Shown here: piece after piece, positions 20,857 through 30,532 of the stretch
Numbering within the stretch: the first letter of the stretch is position 1
How the letters are laid out: the number at the start of each line of letters is the position of its first letter
Assembly (NCBI GenBank): GCA_047495785.1
Contig: JBLDXI010000046.1
Span: forward strand, 868,001-932,000
DNA: 64,000 nucleotides
Direction of reading: 5' to 3'
From: Lepidodermella squamata
Taxonomy: Eukaryota; Gastrotricha
The notes under the pieces: model-generated
Told to the model about the DNA's origin: nothing
The model's input: only the letters and a program-made list of their open reading frames with translations
The model's database searches: none
Made by a program: the position numbers and the translations under genes

Positions 20857-23744
20857 TTCAATGGAACTCGAGAGGGTTAAAAACTCGAAAACAAGAATTG
20901 ATAAAACTAGCTCTTGATCTAGGTGCTGATATAATTATTATAAACGAATCACATTTTTCCACTCAAACTGACTTCGAACTACCAGGCTATCAATTATTTA
21001 GGAAGGACCGTGGAAGACAGATATCGAATGTCCCTTCGACCTACGGCGGCGTTGCCATTTTTGTTAAAAATAATATATTTCTAGCCCAGGAATTTCATGA
21101 GTACAGTACACCCCACAGCGAATGGCTCGCGGTCACGCTGGTTAATAAATCAGGGCAGAAACTAATTGTAGGAACTGGTTACGTGTCCCCAGGCAAAAAA
21201 GATCTGGACGTCTCTTTTCTCGATAGCATTTTGTGCTCTGATGTACCGTGCATTTTCGCTGGGGATCTAAACGCCTGGCACGATGACTTGTTGACAGGCC
21301 CTCCCCCATCAAATAGATATGGAAGGATTTTAGCGGAATTCAACAGGGCCTCGGGGATTTCGCTGCTTAGCGATGGAACCCCCACACATTTTTCACCGAA
21401 GGGCGTGGGTCGCCAAATAGATATATGGCTCGCCAATGACGCCGCGCGGCACACTGTTCTTAACAGCCCATCCGTCGAGGACTTCTATGGTAGTGATCAC
21501 TTAGCAACTCGGCTAGACGTAAAATTCTCGTCAACTGCTGTCCCGCTGAAATCACAACAGGATTCCGTCAGAATTAATTTCAAGGCAATGAACTGGACTC
21601 GGCTAAGAAACGAGCTCGATCAAGCAATGGAGACCCAGGTCGAGCCGGTTAAACCAAGGGCCGGCGATCTGATTCAATCGATTGGGAGATATGTGGCGAC
21701 AATAGCCGAAACAGTCTCCCGAGTGACGGACGCAATTGCGCCGAAGTGCAAAGTTAGTAAGCTACCTACGTTCAATATGAACTCGGAAATTGGATCGCTC
21801 TTGGATCAACGTAATCAACTTCAGCGCTTATATGCGGCAACAATCTCGGCTGAAGTGAAAACCGAGGTGAATCGAATCAATCGGGAACTTAAGCAACTGA
21901 TCAGCAAGGAGCAAGCAAAAGACTGCGAGAAAAATCTTCGTTTGATGGCACAGCGATTCCGAGAAAGTCAGCAGCAAAGCCAGACGGCCTGGCGAATGCT
22001 AGCGGCAAGGTTCAATCGTTTAAAACGGTGCAAAAGGATAGCAGCGCTGATCGATCAGAAAACAGGCCTCGCGGTGACCGACGATAAATCGAAAGCGCAG
22101 TTGATTGCGGCCATATTTGCGAAGGTTGTTAGCGGAGCGCCGAACACATCAAAGCGGCCGGAGGATATTGCCTTTTGGGAGCAGGTGGAAAAGACAGCCG
22201 CAGATGACCCTCTCTCGAAACCGCTGGAAAAGATACCCGAAGTATTGCCGATAAAAATTCCGCGTATTACGATGAGAGCACTTCTCCGACGTCTCAAGAA
22301 CAAGGCGCCTGGACATGACAACATATTAAATGTAATCCTCAAAAACGGCGGTCCAGGACTGCGCCGTCACCTCAAATACGCCTTCGAACTTTGTTTAGCC
22401 ACTGGCTACATCCCGGCGGAGTGGAAAATGGCTGTCGTGGTCCCGATCCTAAAGGAGGGCAAAGATGGCCGGCTCCCAGAGTCCTACCGACCTGTCTCGC
22501 TTCTACCAGCGTTTGCCAAACTTCTCGAGTCCTTGGTCGCAATGATGCTCTATGACTTTCTTGAGAAAAACAAACTCTTACCAGACCATCAATTCGGGTT
22601 TAGGCGACGCAGGGGAGCAGTGGACCCGCTGTTTAGATTGATCAGCGATGCAGCCCTTGCAATGGCTCTCCACGGAAAACTAGTGGCGGTATTTCTGGAT
22701 TTCAAGGCTGCCTTTGACACCGTATGGCACGCCGGCCTTATACAGAAGCTCAAGGAGGCTGGAGCTCCTGATCCCCTTGTCCGCTGGGTGGCCAACTTTC
22801 TCAACGACAGATCCTTTCGAGTACGAGTCGGCAACGAGCTAAGTGAGCCACAACAGGTTAAGTGCGGAGTTCCCCAGGGCAGTCCACTCAGTCCGCTGCT
22901 GTTCATTTTCTACACAGCCGAAATGCAGCCGCTTACCGTTCAACCGGACGACGGCAGAAGGAGCGTTGGTGCTGGTACTTACGCTGATGATGCTGCGAAT
23001 TGGGCTTGGGGGCCACACTATGAGCAGAGCGTTGCGAGGCTACAAACGCGCCTCCGATCAACAGAGGCCTGGTGCACGAGATGGCGACTGGAGCTCAACC
23101 CATCAAAATGCGAATGCTTAATCATAGGCCATCATGGGGCTTCGTCGCCAACTGTCCTGCTAACGATCGGTGGCCAGCGCATCCCACAGGTTAGTGAGGT
23201 GAAATACCTCGGTGTGACGATTACGACGAAACTGTCCTGGGAACGTCACCTGGATCGACTATCGGCGAAAACGAAACCAAGAGCTGCTAGCTTGTACGGA
23301 ATTGCCAAAAGAAAGGTGTTACCCTCCGAGCTGTGTGTCAAGTTCAGCCGCGTTCTGATCGACAGCGTATTAAGCTACGGAGCACCAGCCTGGTTCTGCA
23401 TGTCGAAATCGACTGAACTTCGCCTGTTCAACTTCCAGGTATGCGGGCTAAGAGCCGCGCTCAATTTGCCACTCGAATGTGACCCGTTCGGGGTGGTGGT
23501 CGAAGCTGGTGTCAAAGCGATCAGCGATGTTTTCGAAAGCGCAATGTCCCGATACGCTGTCCGATGTGTTGAAGCTGACAACAGCATGCAACAATACCTT
23601 GAATACGTTGCGAGCCAGCAACCCGATGTTTTCGCGAAACGAATGCTAGAACAGCACTGTCCAGCCTGGCATCTACGACAATATGTTAAACCTGCGAAAT
23701 CAGACTGCCACAAAATAACCGCTTTCATCAAGCCTAAGAAATAA
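20844..23744 (+). CDS. LINE ORF2: AP-endonuclease and reverse transcriptase
   Basis: Encodes 966 residues. The endonuclease domain (residues 1-230) shows QWNSRG, NESHF, GGVAIFVKN, GDLNAWHDD and GSDHLATRL, matching the catalytic blocks of APE-type nucleases. The reverse transcriptase (about 460-760) shows KAPGHDN, YRPVSLLP, HQFGFRR, FLDFKAAFDTVW, GVPQGSPLSPLLF and the active-site box TYADDAANW. The phrase VKYLGVTI marks the thumb region. No RNase H domain follows; the C-terminus is short. The ATG lies inside the end of ORF1 in the -1 frame, so translation probably uses reinitiation or coupling. All motifs needed for activity are visible. Confidence 0.95.
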   Translation: MVVVIQWNSRGLKTRKQELIKLALDLGADIIIINESHFSTQTDFELPGYQLFRKDRGRQISNVPSTYGGVAIFVKNNIFLAQEFHEYSTPHSEWLAVTLVNKSGQKLIVGTGYVSPGKKDLDVSFLDSILCSDVPCIFAGDLNAWHDDLLTGPPPSNRYGRILAEFNRASGISLLSDGTPTHFSPKGVGRQIDIWLANDAARHTVLNSPSVEDFYGSDHLATRLDVKFSSTAVPLKSQQDSVRINFKAMNWTRLRNELDQAMETQVEPVKPRAGDLIQSIGRYVATIAETVSRVTDAIAPKCKVSKLPTFNMNSEIGSLLDQRNQLQRLYAATISAEVKTEVNRINRELKQLISKEQAKDCEKNLRLMAQRFRESQQQSQTAWRMLAARFNRLKRCKRIAALIDQKTGLAVTDDKSKAQLIAAIFAKVVSGAPNTSKRPEDIAFWEQVEKTAADDPLSKPLEKIPEVLPIKIPRITMRALLRRLKNKAPGHDNILNVILKNGGPGLRRHLKYAFELCLATGYIPAEWKMAVVVPILKEGKDGRLPESYRPVSLLPAFAKLLESLVAMMLYDFLEKNKLLPDHQFGFRRRRGAVDPLFRLISDAALAMALHGKLVAVFLDFKAAFDTVWHAGLIQKLKEAGAPDPLVRWVANFLNDRSFRVRVGNELSEPQQVKCGVPQGSPLSPLLFIFYTAEMQPLTVQPDDGRRSVGAGTYADDAANWAWGPHYEQSVARLQTRLRSTEAWCTRWRLELNPSKCECLIIGHHGASSPTVLLTIGGQRIPQVSEVKYLGVTITTKLSWERHLDRLSAKTKPRAASLYGIAKRKVLPSELCVKFSRVLIDSVLSYGAPAWFCMSKSTELRLFNFQVCGLRAALNLPLECDPFGVVVEAGVKAISDVFESAMSRYAVRCVEADNSMQQYLEYVASQQPDVFAKRMLEQHCPAWHLRQYVKPAKSDCHKITAFIKPKK

Positions 23745-24367
23745 CTGCCTTGTTGCTCTTTTTGTGCCTATAGGACCTTGATGCGCTGCCTTGGACCCGA
23801 GCCCCGCCTTGAGATTGAAAGGGTAACTAAGCCTTCGATAAAATTAATGCCTCCTCTAGTCGTTTCAGACCCTGTGACTCCTGTGACGCCGAGCCTTGAG
23901 CCTTCAGATCTACATGAGCCTAGCCCTGAGCCTTCAGTCCTACATGAGTCATTTGCCTTCTGCCCGCATTCCGTAAGTACTGAGCTAAATTAGCTAATAT
24001 TTTGCTGCTCTTCCAGACATTGAGCCTTGAATCTCGGGCCCTGCTGAGCCTTGATCTGCCCTGAAACCCGGTGCACCCCGACGACGTCAACGATCGACTC
24101 GACGACCGACTCACCGAACTTACCGGCAATTTTCTACTTTTATATGATCCAGTAAAAAAAAAACAAAAATACATATATAAAAAGAAAAAAAAAAAAAACA
24201 TATAATACGAAAACAAAAATATTAAATGTAATGTGCTCATTTAATTAACCGGTTATGTTTAGAGCCCTCAGTAGCATGGAGGGCAACACTGTACTCGCTG
24301 TCTTTAATCCACTGTGCCTATAGCGCCGCCCGGCGGAGGGCCTATTATAAATAAAACTAACACATGC

Positions 24368-25357
24368 TAAGTGCTAGTTTCAATATGGAGGATAGGTTCA
24401 AGTCGTTTTGGCTATTGCAATCGCGAAATACAGTTATTAGAGGAATTAGAAGATTAATTTTATCTCTAAAGTTAGAAGTACAATAATTAGTTTCAGGACA
24501 GTGAAGGATAAGATGGAGCAGAAGACTGAGAGGTTCAAGGGATTGCACGTTACAATAGATGCATTTTAGTTCGCCCATGACGTATTGATAAGGTTTAAAT
24601 AGGGAATTTGTTCGAATTTTGGCTAGGGTTTGGGAGTCTTTAATGTCAAAAATCTCAAAATATTCGGACCACCGAGAAAAAAGCTCATCGCAGTATAGGT
24701 TCTGGTTGCAATAAAAAGCGGTTAGGTTTCCCAAGATTTTGTTTTTGTCTTTTGAGATAAGAAAATTCTTGTATTCATCAATGATTTGTGCGACCTCGTT
24801 TTCAGAGGCTTCAAACATGCGTTCAAAATTGTCCTTGGCGATTTCAACTTAGAGATTTTTATACACGTGACGGCAAAGTCTGTCATTATTCTCGAGTACT
24901 TTGAAGCTATCTTGCAATAAAGCGTTATTAGTTCGAAATTTAATAGAAAAATAATATTTAAGGGCTGTTATCAATAGAGTTATAAGTGGTGGCTCTATAT
25001 AGTATTCTCGGCGATTGTCCCGGTGGAGTACTGGGTTTTATCGATATTGGAGCTGAGTGCTGCTCAATTTTCACGAAACTTTGGCGATTGCTACTCGATT
25101 TTGTCGAAATTGGAGCTGAATGCTGTTCGGTATTCACGACATTGTGGTCGATTGCTGCTCGATTTGTCAACATTTAAGCTGAATGCTGCTCGGTTCTCGG
25201 GCTGAACCAACTTTGTGAAGGGCTCAATTGATTTTGAATAATAAAGCTATCTTGGTTTCCTCGGGTTTCGTGGGTTCATGAGTTTCATGGGTCTGAACTC
25301 TGAACAATAGATAACTGTCCAATATGTGCTCCTCCTTAAAAAATGTCCAATATGTAA
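24368..25357. repeat. 990-bp direct repeat, right copy
   Basis: Copy of 17962-18951 directly after the LINE 3' end. It contains the reverse-strand LINE remnant (24368-24818) and the 63-bp repeats (25049-25205). The sequence beyond 25357 (aattatgtaaac) differs from that after 18951. Confidence 0.85.
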
Positions 25358-25459
25358 AATTATGTAAACATATAATTACACATAGCCCTAACATATACTT
25401 GGCCTAGGGGTATATGCGCTTTAAAAGTTAGTTTTTTAGTTCAGCTTTAAAATTGAGGG

Positions 25460-25553
25460 AAAAGCTAGCTCCTTGGCAGGGAGTCGAACCCTGGTCTCTG
25501 GTCTCCTGTGAGCAGTTTCTGGGGTTCGAGTCTCCCGATGGGCGCCAGCTTTT
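25460..25553. repeat. Inverted pair of tRNA 3'-end-like sequences
   Basis: An imperfect inverted repeat: GAGTCGAACCCTGG on the left faces GGGGTTCGAGTCTCC on the right, and both outer ends are AAAAGCT/AGCTTTT. Each arm resembles the T-arm and 3' acceptor strand of a tRNA. No complete cloverleaf forms. It looks like two fused, head-to-head pseudo-tRNAs. Confidence 0.45.
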
Positions 25554-25632
25554 CAAAAACTTACTGTCAGTTTCACGTTATTGTTGAGAATGCCTTAAAT
25601 CTTGAGAATGTTAAACATTGACTCAAATACAT

Positions 25633-25669
25633 GGGGGATTAGCTCAAATGGTAGAGCGGTCGCTTAACA
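25633..25669 (+). tRNA. tRNA-Ala, 5' half (interrupted by a LINE)
   Basis: GGGGGATTAGCTCAAATGGT continues through the D-arm and 5' anticodon strand to GTCGCTTAACA, matching positions 1-37 of an alanine tRNA. The 3' half lies at 29350-29384. The internal A-box is intact, but the gene is split in the anticodon loop and cannot give a tRNA. Confidence 0.75.
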
Positions 25670-27391
25670 AGAGCGGTCGTTTTGCTGGCTCTGGAGATCT
25701 TTGCAGCCAATGTGAACGGATGGACAAAGTGGAATCAAGGTGTTTCTGTGGTAAAGCAGTCTATGCGGCTTGTACTTGTAAAAAATGTAAAGTAAGTAAT
25801 GTTTCTGCTCTTTTGTGCTTCGACCATTTCATCAAGAAATCTCACCCTAAGTGTTTTAAAAATTCTGGAACCATTTCTCTCTTCAAAGCCAAGAAGATTT
25901 CGTATGGCAGTAAACTCCCTCTGTGTGGCTTTTGTGGTTCATTAGGGTTATGTCAATGCTCAGGCATGTTCAATCCGATAATTGACGAATTCTCAATCTC
26001 ATCTTTCTCGAATCGTTATACGGATGATTATGCTGTAAAACTTCCTCATGCCCCTAATTTCCATGTTTTCAATGCCCTTCATTCAACCGAAAATTGATTA
26101 CTTACTAAGACCTGACAACGTTTATCGTTCACCTGGTGCCTTTAATTTCTCATGTTCTGGGTCTGTGCCACCACCTTTCCCGGTTTTTCTCGATTATTTG
26201 TCAAGCCTCGGTCTACCAGTGAGTAATCTTCAAACGCCAAGTGTTTACGATATTTTTTGCAGTTCCGAGAAAGTGATTACAGACTTCACCCACTAGGTTC
26301 TTGGCGTCCCTGATGAGGTGAGGTCTTCTACTCTATCCGTTATCAGAGCTATTTACCTCAATGCTAATCGCATTTCTAATAAGATTGATGAGCTTATGGC
26401 CAGAATAGACCAGCTAAATCTAAATACTGAAGATATTATAAAATTGATTGCGGTATCGGAAACCTGGTTGAAAACCGATGAAGTATTGCATGCTCTCTCG
26501 AATGCAGGTTTTATTACTCACCGATGTGATAGATCTGTGTCTGGCAATGACAGCAAGGGTTCAGGAGGGGTAATGTTATCTTTTGAATAAGCAATTTCCT
26601 CTTCTCGTTCATAATGGTGTGGATATAACTGACGATTTTTTAAAAGCGGAGATTTTTCGTCGACAGTTTGATGAGAATTTTAGAGTGTCTAATGTTAAAT
26701 ATTAAAAAAGTTATAAAAAAGTTGAGGAATCGTTACAGGATATCGACTTCAATATCCTTGAGGGCTTATCTGTCTGAGAGGACATACCAGGTTCGTGTGA
26801 ATAATAAAATTTCGCTATCCTCTAACATTCCTTCAGGAGTTCCGCAAGGGTCTGTACTCGGGCCAATTCTCTTTGTCGCGTACTTGTTATATGTTAATGA
26901 TTGTATCAATTATTCTGCTATTAAATTATTCGCTGACGACACCAAGCTTTATAAAGTGATAAATGATATTAATGATTGTTACTTGCTACAACATGACATT
27001 GATAGTATTTGCAATTGGTTTAAATCGAATGGGCTCGTGATTAATGCTAAGAAATGCGGTGTGCTTCATTTGGGCTCAAATAATTTGTCCTTCAAATATC
27101 AAATTGATGGCGTGGAATTGGGCAGTTTCTCCAATGTTCGTGATTTAGGCGTTCAAGTTGACAATAAGCTGTCTTTTGATGTGCATTGTGCTAATTTAAA
27201 AAACAAGTGCAATAGGTTAATTGGCTGCATCTTTAGGTCGTTTAAATCTGAATCACTTCGGTTGAAAGCGTATAAATCGTATGTGCTTCCTCTCTTAGAT
27301 TATGCGTCATCTGTTTATTCTCCCTTCCTTCTTGTTGCGATTGATGAATTAGAATATATTCAAAAAAGATTTTTAATGAAACTGATTCATA

Positions 27392-28876
27392 GTAAGTTCG
27401 TAACCGTAAATTCGTACAGTGGTATATTCGTAACAAATCATTTTCATACAGAGTAAATTCGTACCAATACATTTTCGGATTTAAAGTAGTGAACTTTTCG
27501 TAACAAGAAAAAATATCATGATTTTGATTTGAAAGTGGTGATCTTTTCGTAACCAGGCGGAAATAGTAACACAGAAAGATATGGTCTTTTCGATGCGGAC
27601 GCGTGATATGATGTAACCTTCTAGCATTTGAATACCATTAACCCGTATTAGCCGAAACACACGCCCGTGTGTAGCAATTTTAAAAAATTGCAGAAAAATA
27701 ACAGTGATAGTTGTAGTTAAAAGGAGCATATATTCCGATTCCTCATGGTCTTAACTAAGTTATAGTGATTTTTTCGATTTTTTCATGTTTCTGCGATAAC
27801 GTTTATGCGCAGAATTAATGTTCATGTTCAATGTTTATGCGATAACGTTACGCATATATGTGAAGCCTGATGGTCATCCAACATGTCCCACATAAAAAAC
27901 AAGCGTACAAAATGAGAGGTCAAAAAGTTAAGTTTGGTTTTTTTGGAAAAATTTCATGAAAATTGGAAGAGAGCAAGAATCCTCCACATTGGCGAGATTT
28001 TACATTTTTTGTAAAAAAATTGCATTTTTTCGGGCAGCGCATTGCGCCTGGACACACACCGGTGTGTGGTTACGTAACTCCGTAACGGTGCATGATAAAA
28101 ATATACGGTTTTCAGATTTGAAATCAGCGTTAAAAGTTACTCTAGAATCTCACGTCAAAATAATTTTCACTAATCGGCATCTAGGGTCAGGTTTATACGG
28201 GTTAAATCGCTAATAATCTAAGCCCTCATTCATCTGCTATTCCGGAAGATGCGTTGTCATATTTGTAACCATACTTGTAATAGTGCACCCGGGTGCTCCC
28301 TAACCGCCCGGTTGATTCTCGATATTTTTTATGTTATTCGATAGCCAAAGATCTAAATTAGATGGCTGGCCACAAGCGCCGTTCCAGAAAAAATCACCCA
28401 GCGAGAAAAACCCCGCAAATGTGGCCCTATTTCGCGAACTCGAGCCGTAGCACCCATAAATGGGTGATCTTTGGCGAACAGCCCGGTTGCTCTCGAACCG
28501 CGCGGTTGCTCTCAAACCGCCCGGTTGATCCTCGATTACTTTATGTCATTCGGTATCGGTAGCCAAGAATCTAAATTAGAAGGCCAGGTCACCAGCGCTG
28601 GTCCAGATAAATCACCCGCACGAGCAATGACAACAACAGTTTTTCCAACATGTTCAGCCTCAACCCCACGTTGAAAACTGTTATTATTGCTCTAAAATGC
28701 TATTTTCAATCAATATTAAAAGCGTTACGAATCGATCACAACTTCGTCTTAATTTGTTATGAAAAGATCACCAAATTAATTTGGAAAATTTGATTTTGAT
28801 ACGAAAATGTGTTACGAAAAGATCACTAAATGTAGTACGAAAAGATCACGTTACGAATTTGCGGGTACGAACTTAC
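27392..28876. mobile_element. Non-autonomous TIR transposon nested in the LINE, about 1.5 kb
   Basis: The ends are inverted: GTAAGTTCGTAACCGTAAAT at the left against the right end read in reverse (GTAAGTTCGTACCCGCAAAT). Several subterminal copies of GTGATCTTTTCGTAAC or close variants face inward from both ends (for example about 27540, 28745, 28815 and 28845). No transposase frame was found. The LINE C-terminal frame breaks at the left end and resumes after the right end. No clean target duplication is visible (attcat versus attcac). Confidence 0.7.
28300..28640. repeat. Degenerate direct repeat of about 200 bp, two copies
   Basis: The stretch starting CGCCCGGTTGATTCTCGAT (about 28305) recurs from about 28518 as CGCCCGGTTGATCCTCGAT. 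Shared following phrases are AGCCAA(A/G)ATCTAAATTAGA and ATCACCC. It lies inside the nested TIR element. Confidence 0.6.
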
Positions 28877-29349
28877 CATTCACCATGAAACTAACTAATT
28901 ATAAATTCACTGATTATGATGAGTTACTGTGTAAATTTCAGTTGTTGTCTCTCGAAAAAAGAAGATTTCTGCATGACATGAATGTTACTTATAAGCTTTA
29001 TCACAATATGTTTGATTTCAAATTTACTGATATATTTACATTGTCGACAAACAAATACGCTCCATCGCATAGAATTCTTCAATCTACTTGCAAGCGTGAT
29101 TGTAGAAAATATTTTTTTGACAGACGTATCACTAATTGCTGGAATAGCTTGCCTGCTGATATTATTAATGGTAGCTTAAATGGTTTTAAAAAAGCTTTAA
29201 TGGATAAAGATATTAGCAAGTACTTGACCTCATCGGTGAGACGCCTCAATTAATTAATATTCAAATTTTGTTGTTTCTATCATTCTTTTTGTGTAAAATT
29301 TTGCTACTTTCGCGAATGCGATAATTGCAAGCCAATGATAAATAAACAA

Positions 29350-29384
29350 ACGAGAGGCTACGGGATCGGCACCCGTATCCTACA
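29350..29384 (+). tRNA. tRNA-Ala, 3' half
   Basis: ACGAGAGG continues the anticodon 3' strand and variable loop. A T-arm with a perfect 5-bp stem (ACGGG/CCCGT) and the 3' acceptor strand ATCCTACA follow. With 25633-25669 it completes an alanine-type tRNA, with one weak acceptor pair. Confidence 0.75.
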
Positions 29385-29452
29385 AACTATTTTTGCCACG
29401 AATCTTTTGCTTCGGCAGCTTAAATTTGGGACTGAACGGCCATCTATGCCAA

Positions 29453-29526
29453 AAGGGAAGTAGCTTAGTGATAGCGTGTCTGCCCAGTTAGCAGAATATT
29501 GAAGGTTTGATCCCTCTAAGCCTTGC
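29453..29526 (+). repeat. Degenerate tRNA-like sequence
   Basis: GGGAAGTAGCTTAGTGATAG resembles a D-arm. TCTGC/GCAGA would form an anticodon stem around the loop CCAGTTA, and GGTTTGATCCC resembles a B-box. The acceptor stem does not pair and position 33 is not T, so it is a pseudo-tRNA or tRNA-derived repeat. Confidence 0.45.
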
Positions 29527-29584
29527 TCGTTTTTTTGCGATGAGCAGTGATTTTTGCAAACAACCTCATTTAAAGGCAAAACTT

Positions 29585-29655
29585 TCCCTGACCGGGAATC
29601 GAACCCGGGCCGCCGCGGTGAAAGCGCGGAATCCTAACCACTAGACCATCAGGGA
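29585..29655 (-). tRNA. tRNA-Glu (TTC)
   Basis: On the minus strand the acceptor stem is TCCCTGA/TCAGGGA. The D-arm is GGTCTAGTGGTTAGGATTC, the anticodon stem-loop is CCGCGCTTTCACCGCGG with anticodon TTC, and the T-arm is CCGGGTTCGATTCCCGG. A complete cloverleaf closely matching animal tRNA-Glu. Confidence 0.95.
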
Positions 29656-29731
29656 GATGTGGAATTAAATGCTTGGATTATGTGATCAATTTTCAATAGC
29701 TTGCTGAAATTCAAATGAAGAAAAAACGAGT

Positions 29732-29805
29732 GGGCCCGTTCGGGAATTGAACCCGAGACCTCTCGCACCCGAAGCGAGAATCATACCCCTAGACCAAAAC
29801 GGGCC
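29732..29805 (-). tRNA. tRNA-Pro (CGG), with two extra bases after the acceptor stem
   Basis: On the minus strand it starts GGCCCGTTTTGGTCTAGG. The anticodon arm is CTCGCTTCGGGTGCGAG with anticodon CGG, and the T-arm is TCGGGTTCAATTCCCGA. It matches animal tRNA-Pro except for two additional T between the 7-bp acceptor strand and the D-arm. The extra bases could disturb folding or A-box spacing, so function is probable but not certain. Confidence 0.85.
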
Positions 29806-29874
29806 TGCGATAGAAAACCTACGTGAGCTTCTAACATAGCAATTAGGATACGCCAAAGACAGCGCAAAAAGGTA

Positions 29875-29947
29875 CGCCGAGACCCGGGATCGAACCAGGG
29901 ACCTTTAGATCTTCAGTCTAACGCTCTCCCAACTGAGCTATCTCGGC
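29875..29947 (-). tRNA. tRNA-Phe (GAA)
   Basis: On the minus strand: acceptor GCCGAGA/TCTCGGC, D-arm GCTCAGTTGGGAGAGC, anticodon arm TTAGACTGAAGATCTAA (anticodon GAA) and T-arm CCTGGTTCGATCCCGGG. A complete cloverleaf matching eukaryotic tRNA-Phe. Confidence 0.95.
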
Positions 29948-30436
29948 TAGATGGCAGAAGGGTGTTCACTTTCCGCTACATTTCATATTTCAAAATCGCA
30001 GAAAAAATTTAATGGTGCGTATCGCGTGCCCTTTCAACCAACCAATCACAGACTTGAAGCCACCCGACCAATCAGATAATTGTGGATTCACTGGTTTCCA
30101 CAATTTGAATTAAAATTTATCTACTATCGTGTTCGTTCTCTCAAAGACTCTAAAACTGTCTGCAAAGCTGTCTGGAAACGGTATCCTAAAAAATTGAATG
30201 ATTCAAAAGTGTTACATTATGACTATCTATTAGTCTCAGTAACGGAATCGGGCTGGTCAAAAGCCCTCATGATGCACGCCTCCAACTCGCGAGGATCGAG
30301 ATAAACGAAGCTGCTTCACGTTTTGACAAGACTGATGACATATCGCCAGAAGTCAAAGCCAGAATAAAAACTCCTGAAACTTTCGATGTGGATGTGTTTA
30401 TGGAGATGAGTAGCATGACGATGACGAAACGGCCGT

Positions 30437-30532
30437 CCCGTGATAGCTCAGTTGGTTAGAGCGCGCCTCGCCTGTAGTTGCATGCGTACAGGCGTTGTGT
30501 TGCGGTCGGTGGTTCGAATCCATCTCACGGGA
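30437..30532 (+). tRNA. Intron-bearing tRNA-like gene, isotype unresolved (Tyr-like)
   Basis: Acceptor stem CCCGTGA/TCACGGG pairs fully. D-arm GCTCAGTTGGTTAGAGC and T-arm GGTGGTTCGAATCCATC are good. Between them lies an over-long region with an 8-bp hairpin CGCCTGTA/TACAGGCG around GTTGCATGCG. CTGTAG followed by complementary TACAG is what a tRNA-Tyr (GTA) precursor shows, where the intron pairs with the anticodon. However, I could not place a canonical 5-bp anticodon stem after intron removal, so the isotype stays open. Confidence 0.6.

Larger units (their letters stand above)
18952..24367 (+). mobile_element. Intact two-ORF non-LTR retrotransposon (Jockey/I-like), 5.4 kb
   Basis: The element has a 5' region with 27-bp tandem monomers, ORF1 (zinc-knuckle protein) and ORF2 (AP-endonuclease plus reverse transcriptase), overlapping by 13 bp. 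A 3' region of about 0.6 kb follows (23745-24367). Both frames are uninterrupted, suggesting recent activity. The 3' end (...tattataaataaaactaacacatgc) has no terminal poly(A), although A-rich tracts lie at 24150-24200. Absence of an RNase H domain and the QWNSRGL endonuclease start are like Jockey-group elements; clade assignment is by motif only. Confidence 0.9.
25670..29349 (+). mobile_element. Decayed CR1/L2-like LINE inserted in a tRNA-Ala gene
   Basis: A Cys-rich open region follows the tRNA half at once (CSQCERMDKVESRCFCGK, to about 26097). Endonuclease remnants come next (IRAIYLNANRISNKIDELM and IAVSETWLKTDE at 26320-26590), then a deletion. RT palm and C-terminal pieces lie at 26740-27390 (SGVPQGSVLGPILF and the active-site phrase LFADDTKLY). 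The C-terminal end continues after a DNA-transposon insertion, at about 28880-29253, ending SSVRRLN. The 3' end is ...aataaacaa. Stops, the missing RT 5' part and the nested insertion show it is inactive. Confidence 0.75.

Noticed and set aside
27384-28884. attca as target duplication of the nested TIR element
   Set aside because: The flanks (attcat and attcac) do not abut the inverted ends in a consistent way.
30080-30450. Open frames between the tRNA genes (for example 30080-30304)
   Set aside because: No recognisable motif, no splice context; a short run near 30270-30440 looks protein-like but cannot be supported.
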